Part shown: piece after piece, positions 1-10,310 of the stretch | How positions within the stretch are numbered: position 1 is the first letter of the stretch | Layout of the letters: every line of letters starts with the position of its first letter | The notes under the pieces: model-generated | What the model saw: only the letters and a program-made list of their open reading frames with translations | The model's database searches: none | Told to the model about the DNA's origin: nothing | Made by a program: the position numbers and the translations under genes | Source of the DNA: Andrena cerasifolii | Taxonomy: Eukaryota; Arthropoda; Insecta; Hymenoptera; Andrenidae | Reading direction: 5' to 3' | Assembly (NCBI RefSeq): GCF_050908995.1 | Contig: NC_135123.1 | Span: 2,790,001 to 2,854,000, forward strand | DNA: 64,000 nt

Positions 1-317
1 GAAGTTATGTTTTAAGTTCCATAACGATCTGTTAATATTTACTCAAGTTATCGCCATTTATGTTTAAAAAGATAATGATTTTGGGCGATGAAAAATTTTT
101 TGTCTATAATTTTTAGCTCGAATAGTAATGATTGGATAAACAAACTGTGAATAGAAAAAATGTCTGTCGTGACGAGCTTTACAACACTATATTTTTTAAA
201 ATTCAGTTTATCACCATTTAATTTTCCAATCTTTCTTAGTGTTTAGACAATAACTTTTGCATTTTCGAGCGCTAGTCCCCTTATTGCATCCGACCCTTCA
301 ATTATTGTAGGTGCAGA

Positions 318-529
318 TTACTGTATATGTGCATATTTTTTACAAAATCCTTATAGAAACAGGAGAAACTTTTAACTTCCTATTCTGAATAATATAGTGT
401 GTGTGCGTGAATGTAAACAATATGTAGCTGATTTATTTATTTCAACGCTTTATTAAAAATCAATGATATGTATAAATGTTTTTCCTTTTTCTATAAGGAT
501 TTTGTAAAAAATATGCACGTATGCAGTAA
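318..529. repeat. Inverted repeat, about 40-bp arms
   Basis: The stretch at 318-360 returns as its reverse complement at 488-529. Both arms contain a TTTTTTACAAAATCCTTATA core with a few mismatches. The loop is about 125 bp. It is followed at about 541-600 by AACCGTTT-like words related to the palindrome at 29.5-31 kb. No coding signal is seen in the first 950 bases. Confidence 0.6.
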
Positions 530-959
530 CCGATAATAGTTGAAAATTTCGGTTCTTCATAACAGTTATTCAGAATAAAGGATCTTCATAACCGTTTGGA
601 GAAACGAAATCGATATTATAACAGTTTTCAAGCTCTGCTTGTAAGTTCCCCGCGAACCGCTGCCAGACTGCGATTTTCTTATTTTGTATTAAGTTGTTGA
701 TTAATGGGTGGAGATTCAGCCTTGCCCCGATGTGTCGGGGACGCTCTCAAACTTGACATGTTCGAGGGCGGGCCCTCGGGCCCTGTCCCCGGACTCGACT
801 GCCAGACCGACCACTCGTCCGTTGACTTTCAGCATAAGGTTAATTAGAACAATGATAGAAAAACCTCGTCGCGATGAGACACTAAAAATCTTCACTGGCT
901 CCCGGACTATTCTCTGGCCACACCAGTGGCGATCCACACCAGCCTCCCAAGGCATTGGA

Positions 960-1663
960 TTAACCCGGGAGTAGGCGCATATCGGTCTTTTCGACCGACG
1001 ATTTCATATGTTTTGAAACATGATCCATAGCGTTCGACTGTTTACTTTTTCCGTAGAGCTATTCCTCTTTGAAGGAGTTCTTGACTTATTTATGTTACGG
1101 AGCGACACTTAGTGCAGATATCAGATGTAGAGGAGGCGTGTACTTTGAGTGAAGGAAACGTAAGTATTTATTCTTTATTCTCAAAATGCAGTTTCTAATC
1201 CGAGAAAAATATATATATTTAATACGTTTATGAAACCATAAATTTATAAGTATATTTTTTGAAAAACAAATATAAATATAAAATATATTAGATAATTGCT
1301 ATTATTGAAAATTAAAAATCAAGTGATAAATTCAAATTGATAAATAGACAATGTAATTTTATATTTTGCATTCGCACAAATTTTTATATAACATTTTATT
1401 TTTAAAATCAATCACAATGCATCATTTGTATAAAAATAAATTTTTCAGAAGTCATATTATTATAATACGATTAATCATTTTATCATAAAAAATGAAGATT
1501 ATTTACGTATAACGATTCTGAAGTAAGTAAAATACAATGTTATGCATTATTTATGTTATTTTAGTCATTTTATTAAGTTATTTCTGATTACATTACCATC
1601 GGTCGAAATGACCGACGTGCACCTACTAACGTAAATTATTTGGCGCGCCTACTCTCGGGTTAA
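960..1663 (+). mobile_element. piggyBac-like deletion derivative, TTAA-flanked
   Basis: The element is bounded by TTAA on both sides (960-963 and 1660-1663). Imperfect 15-bp terminal inverted repeats read CCCGGGAGTAGGCGC at the left and CCCGAGAGTAGGCGC from the right. TTAA targets and CCC-starting termini are hallmarks of the piggyBac superfamily. Subterminal GGTCnnnnCGACCGA words occur at both ends. A remnant of the transposase first exon is visible near 1117-1161, reading ISDVEEACTLSEGN up to a GTAAGT splice donor. The longer sister copy at 19091-19999 lies in the opposite orientation. This copy has lost most of the acidic N-terminus and everything downstream, so it cannot encode a transposase. 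Confidence 0.85.
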
Positions 1664-2330
1664 ACAACCACTCAGACCATTCGGAAGTCGGTATATGGAC
1701 GTCTTGTTCCGTAAGTTACGCAAAATCCATTAAGGGGTCTTATACGTTTCTCGGCGTTAAAACGTGGACAATGTTTGCGAATGATTCAGGGATAAACTAT
1801 TAATCCGATTGGTTTAATTATTTTTGTGTTTTATAGGTATATGTTTACACACCTATGGTTATATACCTCAGGTATGAGAATTGGAAAATTTTTAAAAATG
1901 TGGCTTCTTCTCGAAACATCGATTTCCAAGACGGTGGGCATGATAACTGCCTCACCGTTCATCCGATTAACTTCATTATTTACACACATATTCTACATAA
2001 GATTCGTTATCCGGTGACGTTGAGCTTTTTCATTTAAATTGAACCATTTTTTAATAACAACCAAAAACGTCCGACTTTTATAGCGAAAATCACGACCCTT
2101 TTCTTCAAAGTGTTACCATTGCCGTAATTATTTTTTTTCTCGAAAAAATGGCGACGTCACCGGATAACTACCCAATTTTTTTCAAATTTAAAAAAATTTC
2201 GAAAAAAATTATTCGATTGCAAAATCCATATCCTTATCTCTGTAGTATTGTATACAAAGACTGGAAAAAAAATCAGCTCGAAAACTTAATTTTTGTCCGA
2301 GTTAAAAATTTTTTTGTTTTGGCGTAGTAA
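1664..2330. other. Intergenic, no gene seen
   Basis: I see no supported coding region. A 15-bp inverted repeat (GTTATCCGGTGACGT at 2006-2020 and its complement at 2154-2168) brackets a 134-bp AT-rich spacer and may be the ends of a small degenerate element. Short ORFs near 1826-2037 have no recognisable motif. Confidence 0.5.
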
Positions 2331-3060
2331 CTAAAACACTCTTGCTTCGTACGTTGGACCTTCTTCTTCTTGCAATGCCTGTTCTCTTCGTGATTGTGCA
2401 GTTCGTATCATTTTTCTTGCACGTTTGTATCTTGCTGATGCTTTATCCTTATACCTGAGAACTCGTTTTTGTGACGGTGTTGAACAATTTTCAATGATTG
2501 TTCGCTCATTTGCATTTGGCATTAGGTCCTTGAATAAATGTAATATTGTTTTAGTCCATCCTTCATTATATTCGGTGACAGCTTCTACGACTGCAGCTTC
2601 AACAAGATATTTTGAAGGAAAAATATCCTTTGGGCACTTACGCCAGATCATGCTATGCAAACTTTCATTGGAATTCTGCGTAAGGCATTGTGCACAACGA
2701 CGGGACAGTTTTTCATCGCTTAGCCTATTATAAATTGGTAACAATTTATCCAGAAATTTTTCTCTGATAGCTGTTCCTATATTCTTATCATGAGAACCAA
2801 GTTTTCTTCCTTTCGCAATTGCTGATTGGTAGAAACACCATGATTCTTCACCCGATGGACATTTATAATGTTGTGGTGTCGTATCCAGTTGGTGGTATAT
2901 CGTCGCGTATATGGCAGCTTTCATAGCTGTAATATTGTTGTTATTTCGTAATATAGCTTTTTTTATAATAATCTGTCAATTTTCTAATTGTAACTTCTTT
3001 CAGGGTACCCTGCCCTCTACCCCCTAAAGTAATGCCTTTCGTACGCTCCTGTTTTACTAA
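2331..3060 (-). pseudogene. Mutator-like transposase, C-terminal relic
   Basis: A minus-strand frame of about 197 codons (2331-2924) matches, from memory of the family, the C-terminal part of the Mutator-like transposase domain found in many insect and cnidarian genomes. Diagnostic blocks are a CPSGEESWCFYQ motif, LLPIYNRLSDEKLSRRC, TQNSNESLHSMIWRKCPK and a following EAAVVEAVTEYNEG block. The tail is basic (RYKRARKMIRTAQSRREQ) and ends at a stop at 2331. Upstream the homology continues in another frame (GQGTLKEVTIRKLTDYYKK). The shift sits in a T-run near 2958-2965, so the copy is broken by a one-base frameshift. The N-terminal half is absent. Homology stops near 3060, just before an inverted fragment of the same gene. 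Confidence 0.8.
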
Positions 3061-3080
3061 ATCGGTCTGGGTTAACTGCT

Positions 3081-3255
3081 CCGTCGTTGTGCACAATGCC
3101 TTACACAGAATTCCAATGAAAGTTTGCATAGCGTGATAAGTGCCCAAAGGATGTTTTTCCTTCAAAATATCTTGTTGAAGCTGCAGTCGTAGAAGCTGTC
3201 CCCGAATATAATGAAGGATGGATTAAAACAATATTACATTCATTCAAGGACCCAT
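3081..3255 (+). pseudogene. Inverted fragment of the same Mutator-like transposase
   Basis: This plus-strand stretch is a diverged reverse complement of 2525-2706. It encodes, with frame breaks, the same TQNSNESLHS to EYNEGWIKTILHSFKDP segment (for example CTTACACAGAATTCCAATGA). With the minus-strand copy it forms a fold-back of transposase sequence. The last 35 bases (3221-3255) are repeated at 4636-4670 as the edge of the large tandem duplication, so the duplication happened after this fragment was in place. Confidence 0.75.
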
Positions 3256-4635
3256 ACCTTGTCACTGTCCTCGACACCGCTACCCAGGACGTGACAAAAG
3301 GTTTTCGCGATTTTATCGTTTCCTCTTTTTTTTCGGGGAGGCACGTTGCTCGAATCTAACTTCAGATTTGTATGAATATAATTTTCGTAGGATACCATGA
3401 ACATGGAAGGAGTTGAAGAATTTGAAGATGTATTGAGTTATAATATCCTGGAAAAAGTGAGTTTTACAGTTCGTTGAGAAGACAGAAGAATAACGACACT
3501 TTTCTTTTAGATGGGTGCCACCAAAATGTTACTAGATGAGCACACCCAGTGCGCGTTTAAGGCGGCATCGTTGCTGATTCGGCAGCAGCAGCAGGCATGT
3601 GTCTAAATGAACTTAATTTTCCTCCTCTAATGAACGCGGGCACTTTATTTCGCATTGTTGGGTGAACAGATCAAGCAAAAGCAACGGAGTTGCAGCGAAG
3701 CTGTTGGGCTGCTGCTTTCACAATACTACCCGCAACTGCAGCTGCAGCTCCAGCTCCAGCTCCAGCTGCAGCCGCAACCGCAACCGCAGCCGCAGCAAAA
3801 GGAGCCGCAGCAGTAGCTCCAGGTGCCGCAACAGCAGCCGGCGCAACATTACCATGATCTGCCGCAGCGGAGTCATCAGCGGCTGCCGCAACAGCTCCAG
3901 CTGCCGCAACAGCTCCAGCCGCCGCAACAGCTCCAGGTGCCGCAACAGGAGCCGCAGCAACAGATCCAACTGCAACTGCAGCTGCAGCGAAGGCTGCAGC
4001 AGCTGGAGTAACAACTGCAGTGAAGGCTGCAGCAACTGGAGCAACCGTTGCAGCAGCAGCAGCAACTGCTTTATTCGCCCCTGGGAGTTCACGTCTACGT
4101 GACAAGCCCAGAATTATCGGAGAGTAGAATGGCAGATTTACAAAAAATCGTCGATTCAGGGGCCCTAGAATTGAATTACGTTAGACGTAAATTAAATTAG
4201 ACGCATTTCGTAGAAAGTGAAAGGTTGTTTAAATTGAGTTGATTATTGCTAAAGTGCGGGTGGTCAAAAGTTAAATTTTAATGAAATTCTACTAATTTAG
4301 TTTATTAGAGGGTATGTTAAATTTGATGTATTTCGTAAAAAGTGAAAGGACAAACGTAAGATTGGAGTATGAGTGAGTGCGTACTAGTGCGTCCGAGTCA
4401 GGAATGTGTTGCGGAGCGAATGCGAATTCCTGAACGGCATGATTTTCTCTTTCAAGTTTTAAGCCGATCGGATATGTTGAAGTGGATCAAAATTAGGTTA
4501 CAAGATTTCACCCTGACAAACTAACGAACTCACAACTGAAACGAAATAAAAGTTGTGAGTTTGCCGAAATATGCCGAAAGTTTTTTATTAATATCTCATA
4601 AATTAACAAATACCCGCAGTTAAAATTTTATATTA
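3221..4635 (+). repeat. Tandem duplication, unit A (about 1.4 kb)
   Basis: Unit A begins with GATTAAAACAATATTACATT and runs to TTTTATATTA just before the same words start unit B. The two units are nearly identical by eye over their whole length, including introns and the 3' flank, which indicates a recent duplication. Differences are scattered substitutions and length changes in the CAG/CTG-rich part. The unit carries the glutamine-rich ORF described separately. Confidence 0.9.
3397..3816 (+). CDS. Glutamine-rich three-exon ORF, copy A (unrecognised)
   Basis: The proposed exons are 3397-3456 (MNMEGVEEFEDVLSYNILEK, donor GTGAGT), 3511-3594 (starts MGATKMLLDEHTQ, ends in four glutamines) and 3670-3816. 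All junctions are phase 0. The first intron is 54 bp, ending TTTTCTTTTAG. The second requires a GC donor (CAG|GCATGT) and the acceptor GTGAACAG; without it the frame ends at TAA seven bases into the intron. Exon 3 reads IKQKQRSCSEAVGLLLSQYY and then turns into leucine/proline/glutamine repeats up to TAG at 3814. The same glutamine frame stays open beyond the TAG to TAA at 4009, so the TAG may be a CAG-to-TAG change. Predicted length is 96 aa to the first stop. I recognise no family. Alanine- and leucine-rich ORFs on the other strand are shadows of the CAG repeats. Confidence 0.4.
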
Positions 4636-4810
4636 GATTAAAACAATATTACATTCATTCAAGGACCCATACCTTGTCACTGTCCTCGACACCGCTACCC
4701 AGGACGTGACAAAAGGTTTTCGCGATTTTATCGTTTCCTCTTTTTTTCGGGGAGGCACGTTGCTCGAATCTAACTTCAGATTTGTATGAATATAATTTTC
4801 GTAGGATACC

Positions 4811-5242
4811 ATGAACATGGAAGGAGTTGAAGAATTTGAAGATGTATTGAGTTATAATATCCTGGAAAAAGTGAGTTTTACAGTTCGTTGAGAAGACAGA
4901 AGGATAACGACACTTTTCTTTTAGATGGGTGCCACCAAAATGTTACTAGATGAGCACACCCAGTGGGCGTTTAAGGCGGCATCGTTGCTGATTCGGCAGC
5001 AGCAGCAGGCATGTGTCTAAATGAACTTAATTTTCCTCCTCTAATGAACGCGGGCACTTTATTTCGCATTGTTAGGTGAACAGATCAAGCAAAAGCAACG
5101 GAGTTGCAGCGAAGCTGTTGGGCTGCTGCTTTCACACTACTACCCGCAACTGCAGCTGCAGCTCCAGCTCCAGCTCCAGCTGCAGCCGCAACCGCAACCG
5201 CAACCGCAACCGCGGCCCCAGCAAAAGGAGCCGCAGCAGTAG
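4811..5242 (+). CDS. Glutamine-rich three-exon ORF, copy B (unrecognised)
   Basis: The paralogue of copy A has exons 4811-4870, 4925-5008 and 5084-5242, the same phase-0 junctions and the same GC-type second donor. It differs by a Cys-to-Trp change in exon 2 (HTQW versus HTQC) and four extra codons in the QP-rich run of exon 3. The in-frame TAG (5240-5242) is conserved, and the glutamine frame again runs on, to TAA at 5435-5437. Either both copies inherited the stop, or the protein truly ends there. Function is unknown. Confidence 0.4.
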
Positions 5243-5404
5243 CTCCAGGTGCCGCAACAGCAGCCGGCGCAACATTACCATGATCTGCGGCAGCGGAGTC
5301 ATCAGCGGCTGCCGCAACAGCTCCAGCTGCCGCAACAGCTCCAGCCGCCGCAACAGCTCCAGGTGCCGCAACAGGAGCCGCAGCAACAGATCCAACTGCA
5401 ACTG

Positions 5405-5560
5405 CAGCTGCAGCGAATTCTGCAGCAGCTGGAGTAACAACTGCAGCGAAGGCTGCAGCAGCTGGAGTAACAGCTGCAGCGAAGGCTGCAGCAGCTGGAG
5501 TAACAACTGCAGCGAAGGCTGCAGCAGCTGGAGTAACAACTGCAGCGAAGGCTGCAGCAA
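5405..5560 (+). repeat. 33-bp tandem repeat (CTGCAGCGAAGGCTGCAGCA...)
   Basis: About four to five copies of a 33-bp unit built of CTGCAGC, AAGGCTGCAGC and AGCTGGAGTAAC words lie downstream of the second stop in unit B. Unit A has only about two copies, so this array accounts for most of the length difference. Confidence 0.8.
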
Positions 5561-6326
5561 CTGGAGCAACCGTTGCAGCAGCAGCAGCAACTGCTTCATT
5601 CGCCCCTGGGAGTTCACGTCTATGTAACAAGCCCACAATTATCGGAGAGTAGAATGGCAGATTTACAAAAAATCGTCGATTCAGGGGCCCTAGAATTGAA
5701 TTACGTTAGACGTAAATTAAATTAGACGCATTTCGTAGAAAGTGAAAGGTTGTTTAAATTGAGTTGATTATTGCTAAAGTGCGGGTGGTCAAAAGTTAAA
5801 TTTTAATGAAATTCTACTAATTTAGTTTATTAGAGGGTATGTTAAATTTGATGTATTTCGTAAAAAGTGAAAGGACAAACGTAAGATTGGAGTATGAGTG
5901 AGTGCGTACTAGTGCGTCCGAGTCAGGAATGTGTTGCGGAGTGAATGCGAATTCCTGAACGGCATGATTTTCTCTTTCAAGTTTTAAGCCGATCAGATAT
6001 GTTGAAGTGGATCAAAATTAGGTTACAAGATTTCACCCTGACAAACTAACGAACTCACAACTGAAACGAAATAAAAGTTGTGAGTTTGCCGAAATATGCC
6101 GAAAGTTTTTTATTAATATCTCAAAAATTAACAAATATCCGCAGTTAACATTTTATATTAGAGGTTCTCTCCCCCCTCCTGCCCAAACCCTCAAATTTCG
6201 GTTCATTCAGGATCTACTCGAATCTATTCCCAATCTGCTGGCATACTGCGGTCAGTTTGTTTACTGGGCAAATTGCTTTTAAAGGAAAACCACGTATTTG
6301 AAAACATTTAGTATATGTATTGTTCA

Positions 6327-7110
6327 GGGACCGTAACTGTTATAACCTAAATTTTAACAGTTATGGCATAAGAATTAATGTTTTTGTTTAAATGATTTTG
6401 GTTATGAATAACCATTATCGATGACCAGAATTTTTGTTTGGTTACGAATAACCAATATCTATTCTGGAAATTTTGTTTTGGTTACGGCATAACCAATATC
6501 TATTGCGGAATTTTTTTTTTTGGTTAAGGTAATAACTATTGAATTATAGAATATCTGGAATGCGAACTGGGGGTATTAGGAGCCGCGGCGCGCTGTTGAA
6601 AAAAGATAGTTGCACAGCGTGGGATACTGTTTCAGTCTTACACACAACGTTTATACCTGCCTATACTGAAATTTACTACAGGATAGAAGTACATTTACTA
6701 CAGGATGGTGTATAATACAGGATAGACACCCATTCAATGCCACTATCTCTCAGCCTGGCCAGTCCGGGGTTTACCGCACCGTGTTTGCATTCCAGATATT
6801 CTACAGTTCAATAGTTATACCGTAACCAAAAAAAAATTCCCGCAATATATATTGGTTATACCGTAACCAAAAAAAAAATCCCGCAATATATATTGGTTAC
6901 GCCGTAACCAAAATAAAATTACCGCAATAGATATTAGTTATACCGTAACCAAAAAAAAATCTCGTAAACTATAATGGTTATTCGTAACCGAAAACAATTT
7001 CCGTAGTCAATAATGGTTATTCGTAACCGAAAACAATTTCCGTCGTCTATAATAGTTATTAGTGACCAAAAAATATTTCCGTTGACAATAATGGTTATTA
7101 GTAACCAAAA
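6327..7110. mobile_element. hAT-like element with inverted tandem GGTTA..TAACC words
   Basis: The left edge CAGGGACCGTAACTGTTATA resembles a hAT terminus (CAGRG start). Inside, the words GGTTACGAATAACC and GGTTATACCGTAACC recur about every 60 bp on both flanks of a unique centre (6540-6800), which is itself bracketed by inverted copies of ATATCTGGAATGC. The arrangement is therefore an inverted pair of short tandem arrays. I found no matching right terminus or target duplication, so the element is degenerate or truncated. Confidence 0.5.
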
Positions 7111-7204
7111 CAGATAAATCTTAATATCTTTTAATCACTTGATTTTTCGGAAAATTTATGCAGTACTTAATGAAGACTGACTTCCATTTAAATACAAATT
7201 AACT

Positions 7205-8123
7205 TTAAGGAGGTTCAATACCTCACTTGCGGGGCAGGCGGCGAGAGGGGTAAGCCTATCCCAGATAGCACACGACGTCTATTAGCCGTCTTTCAGACTT
7301 TCAAGACGTCTGAAGTCGTCTTAAAGACGGCTTATAGATGTCGTGTGCTATCTGGGTATGCTTATACATGGGAGTTCTACAGTGATACCAATCTTAGATA
7401 AATAAAAATTATGTAGATAAAAATGTTATTTACATGTCTATTCCTAATAAAATTATTACCACACTGTTTGTTTTGGAATTCAATTAAACAAAAAGTATGT
7501 TTAATGCAACTAGAAACACAATATTTTCATTAAAAGTAACGTAAAATATGCGAGTGAAATGCGGCAACGTCGCTTTGCGTCCATCTTTTTTTTCTCTTTC
7601 CATCTCACACTTATGGCGTCCTTTTGCGCGTTCGTACTGGTTCGCAACAAATTACTAAATGCATATTTACAGGTTGGTAGTGTTTTTACAAATCTTTACT
7701 GTATCCTTTGTACAAGTATACATTCTATAGATGACTACCCGACGTACAGCGTTGCCACGTTTCAAACAGTTCCAAAAATACGAGCACATTGCTGTCTATT
7801 TATTAAATTATCTAATAAACCGTACGGTTCATGTCCGACTTTCTTTTTTAGAATTTCATAGGAATACTTAAGCTTTCCATTGCAACATTTTTTAAGATTT
7901 TCTCACTATTTTTAAGGACTCTGTGTAACATTTTATAGAAATTGTATCGCTCCTCCTATAACAGCCTATGTATAAGAGCGCAAAGTTGATTTCAATTTTT
8001 TCAAAAACCGTGCGGTCAATCGACTTGAAATTTTGATACAATGCGGACTACACTTTGAACATTAGATTAAAACACTTTTCAAAGATTTCTCATTATTTTT
8101 TCTCCGGCATCAAACCTCCTTAA
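7205..8123. mobile_element. TTAA-flanked non-autonomous element
   Basis: TTAA at 7205-7208 is followed by GGAGGTTCAATACC. The right end reads GGCATCAAACCTCC before TTAA at 8120-8123, giving a 14-bp inverted repeat with four mismatches. A 97-bp MITE at 7260-7356 is nested near the left end. The remaining interior shows only short ORFs without motifs (for example 7559-7861). The superfamily may be piggyBac or Sola3, both of which use TTAA; sequence alone does not decide. Confidence 0.55.
7260..7356. mobile_element. 97-bp palindromic MITE (CCCAGATAGCACA ends)
   Basis: The termini CCCAGATAGCACACGACGTC and its complement at the right end form about 33-bp arms with one mismatch. The interior is rich in AAGACGTC/GACGTCTT words. 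TAT flanks both ends as a possible target duplication. A related, longer element lies at 8494-8779. Confidence 0.8.
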
Positions 8124-8330
8124 GCGTTTATAGCTTAGAGTAACGTTAACCGATTTTGATGAAATTTTAGGCATGTATACCGACAACTTACTTTAACCTA
8201 CAAACGGGTTTTTTGAAATTCATTACAGGCTTACAAACAAAAGTTTAAAAAACGACCTTTATTATTTAAAACCGGTTTGCAAACATTCGGTCTGAAACAT
8301 TTAAACAAATGCTTCTGTGTTTTTGGTTTT
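8124..8330 (-). repeat. Dispersed repeat family X, copy 1
   Basis: Sequence beginning GCGTTTATAGCTTAGAGTAA and containing AACCGATTTTGATGAAATTT is the complement of 49410-49629, and part of it recurs at 53255-53700. In both 8124 and 49629 the repeat abuts a TTAA element at the same point. Confidence 0.65.
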
Positions 8331-8493
8331 TCATTGTTTCTTTCCACAAATGCTCATAAACATTTATATGTACCAGTGTGTATATTTATCTATATATGTA
8401 TATAGATTTAATTAGGCTTTACCTGTACGATCTATCCATATTTAGTGGATCCCTGGTTTCCTTCAACTAATGTATCCTAATCTATCGACATTT

Positions 8494-8779
8494 CTCAGAT
8501 GGCGCACAGCCTCTTTTGAACGCCTGTTTCGGACGTAACCAAAGCGTACTCTGGACGTTTTGAAAACGTCTGCAAAATACGTTTTTAAAACGTATGCAAA
8601 ATACGTTTTTAAAATGTCTTCTGGACGTTTTCTGGACGTTTCTAAAACGTACAGGAAACGTTTTAAAAACGTACAAAAAGTGTCCAGGAAACGTTTTAAA
8701 ACCGTCCATTTTCACAAATCAAGCCATGGACGTTCAGACATAAAATGTACGTTTTCAAAATGTTCCTGTGCTATCTGGG
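8494..8779. mobile_element. MITE with ACGTTTTTAAAACGT repeats
   Basis: The right end TGTGCTATCTGGG matches the 7260-7356 element. The left end CTCAGATGGCGCACAG is a degenerate version. The interior is a run of ACGTTTTnAAAACGT and CTGGACGTTT words on both strands, so the ORFs seen there (8482-8847) are products of the repeat, not genes. Confidence 0.6.
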
Positions 8780-8949
8780 TATACACGCGTGCTATTCTTC
8801 GTCAGATTCATTTACGTAATCACTCTGTTCTTCATCATTGCTACTGATTGATAGTACATATTTGTTAATTGCGTGTAAATTTGCAGATTTTACCTTAACC
8901 GTGTGAAGTTAAGAAGTGCATATGTGTTAACGCTTATCAACGCATATGT

Positions 8950-9172
8950 ACTATATAATCCTCCGATTACAGCCCACGTCGAGGAGGTTGCCCGCGCCCA
9001 CTGCGAGGGGCAGGTGAATCCCTGGTTGGACTACAGACCAATTAAATAATGCCCTCGGGTCACTGGAGCGGGAAGAAATGACCCTGACGGAAGCCGCTGA
9101 TTTTTATAATATCCCCCGGAGAACCCTAGGGACAAAGGCGAACCAGAGGGGTATTGGGCGTGGACGTATTTA
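8950..9172 (+). pseudogene. pogo-type transposase helix-turn-helix fragment
   Basis: The plus strand encodes a psq-like helix-turn-helix block, reading LGSLEREEMTLTEAADFYNI and then PRRTLGTKANQRG. This matches the usual pattern for the DNA-binding domain of pogo/Tigger/jerky-type proteins (GEMTL-EAA--Y-IPR-TL). There is no in-frame start, and the frame ends shortly after RGIGRGR. The DDE domain of such a transposase lies 700 bp away on the opposite strand, so these are separate or rearranged fragments. Confidence 0.65.
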
Positions 9173-9849
9173 ATATCTAGTATAAAATGTCTATTTCTGC
9201 TCAGCGGAAATGCTCGCATATTTTGGACAACATAAGTAAACAAAATTATTTAAAGGTTTCAATGCTAATTATTCACCATTCGGAGCTATATCAGCCAGTA
9301 AAAAAAATCAAATGAACCAAAATTTTTAGAAATCTGGCGATGACATTGTATAATACTGATAATTTATCAGTAATCTTAATAAAGTAAGTCATCTCAATAG
9401 TTTATAAATTGTTTTAATTGTTATTATGGCGTAGTTTATTAAAATATTTAAAAATTCATGATTTTTAGTTGTATTATATTAATTTTGCGATAAAATCAGT
9501 ATTATAGTAAACGTATTCTAACAAGAAACAGTTTTATCGTAACATTATGTACAATACGTGTAAAAATCATGTCCTTTCAATTATTCAGATTAATTAATAA
9601 ATTATAAAAAATTAAAACAATTTATAAATTAAAATAAAAGTCTTTAACCGTTGGTACCGAATACACTTCAATGCGTTCGCTGTTTGTTGCTCCTACATTC
9701 TTATCTGACATAAGCTTTCTACGTTTCAGTCAAACTGAAAATAACGCCTGATACTTTTCTTCTCCACACCATTCTCGTTCTCTAGCTTCAGTCACTTTAA
9801 AAAGATGCACTATTTTGATGTCTGTACAATTCTCTATAAATGTCTAAGT
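9173..9849. other. AT-rich intergenic, no gene seen
   Basis: This stretch is low-complexity and AT-rich, with short inverted words around ATAATT and TTTATAAATT. No coding frame, splice-like structure or terminal repeat could be supported. Confidence 0.4.
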
Positions 9850-10310
9850 GCATTCATGGGTATTGTGTTGTGCTGTGGAGCTATTTGTATTAATATTTTT
9901 CTGCTGCAGTGCTAGATTGTGATTCAATAACTTTGCATAATTGATTGCATCTGCAGAAAGTGGTGCAAGTCCACACGCAGTAAAGCCACGTGATAAAATA
10001 TTTGCCAGATTAAGAGATTGCCAAGCAGTTTGTAGAATTGGTACAGTTTTATTTTGCTACAGCTATCCACCCATTTTCCATTCTCTAATCTGTGACAGCT
10101 TTTTTCCATGCTTCGTTCAGTAGACGAAATAAGGCAACATCCATTGGCTGGGTTATATGGGTCGAATTGGGATACAATGAAATAAGTTCTATTTCATGTT
10201 CCACACAGAAATTACTTAGAGTCATTGTAGCATGTGACGAATGTCCATCTAGGTACATGACTATTGGAAATATAATTCCATTTTCAATGCACCATGGGTG
10301 CAAAACATTG
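9850..10310 (-). pseudogene. pogo/jerky-type DDE transposase relic
   Basis: The minus strand carries the C-terminal catalytic part of a DDE superfamily (DDE_1) transposase: FPIVMYLDGHSSHAT with the metal-binding Asp, then LYPNSTHITQPMDVALFRLL with the TQP-D signature, then EAWKKAV. After a frame break near 10085 the homology continues as an ANILSRGFTACGLAPLSADA block, typical of the region after the catalytic core. In-frame stops and the shift make it a pseudogene. The N-terminal half is missing. Confidence 0.8.

Larger units (their letters stand above)
4636..6161 (+). repeat. Tandem duplication, unit B (about 1.5 kb)
   Basis: This is the second copy of 3221-4635, following it directly. It is about 110 bp longer, mainly because of extra 33-bp repeats near 5405-5560 and four more CAACCG-type codons near 5190. 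The 3' part ends at TTTTATATTA like unit A. A motif near the 3' end of each unit (TCAAAATTAGGTTACAAGAT) recurs at about 34940, so the unit ends in a dispersed repeat. Confidence 0.9.

Noticed and set aside
3671..5638. Alanine-, leucine- and serine/cysteine-rich ORFs over the CAG-rich units
   Set aside because: They are other-frame or other-strand readings of the same CAG/CTG repeats. Only the glutamine frame links to plausible upstream exons.
9923..10123. Plus-strand ORFs over the DDE relic
   Set aside because: Shadows of the minus-strand transposase, which carries the recognisable DDE_1 motifs.
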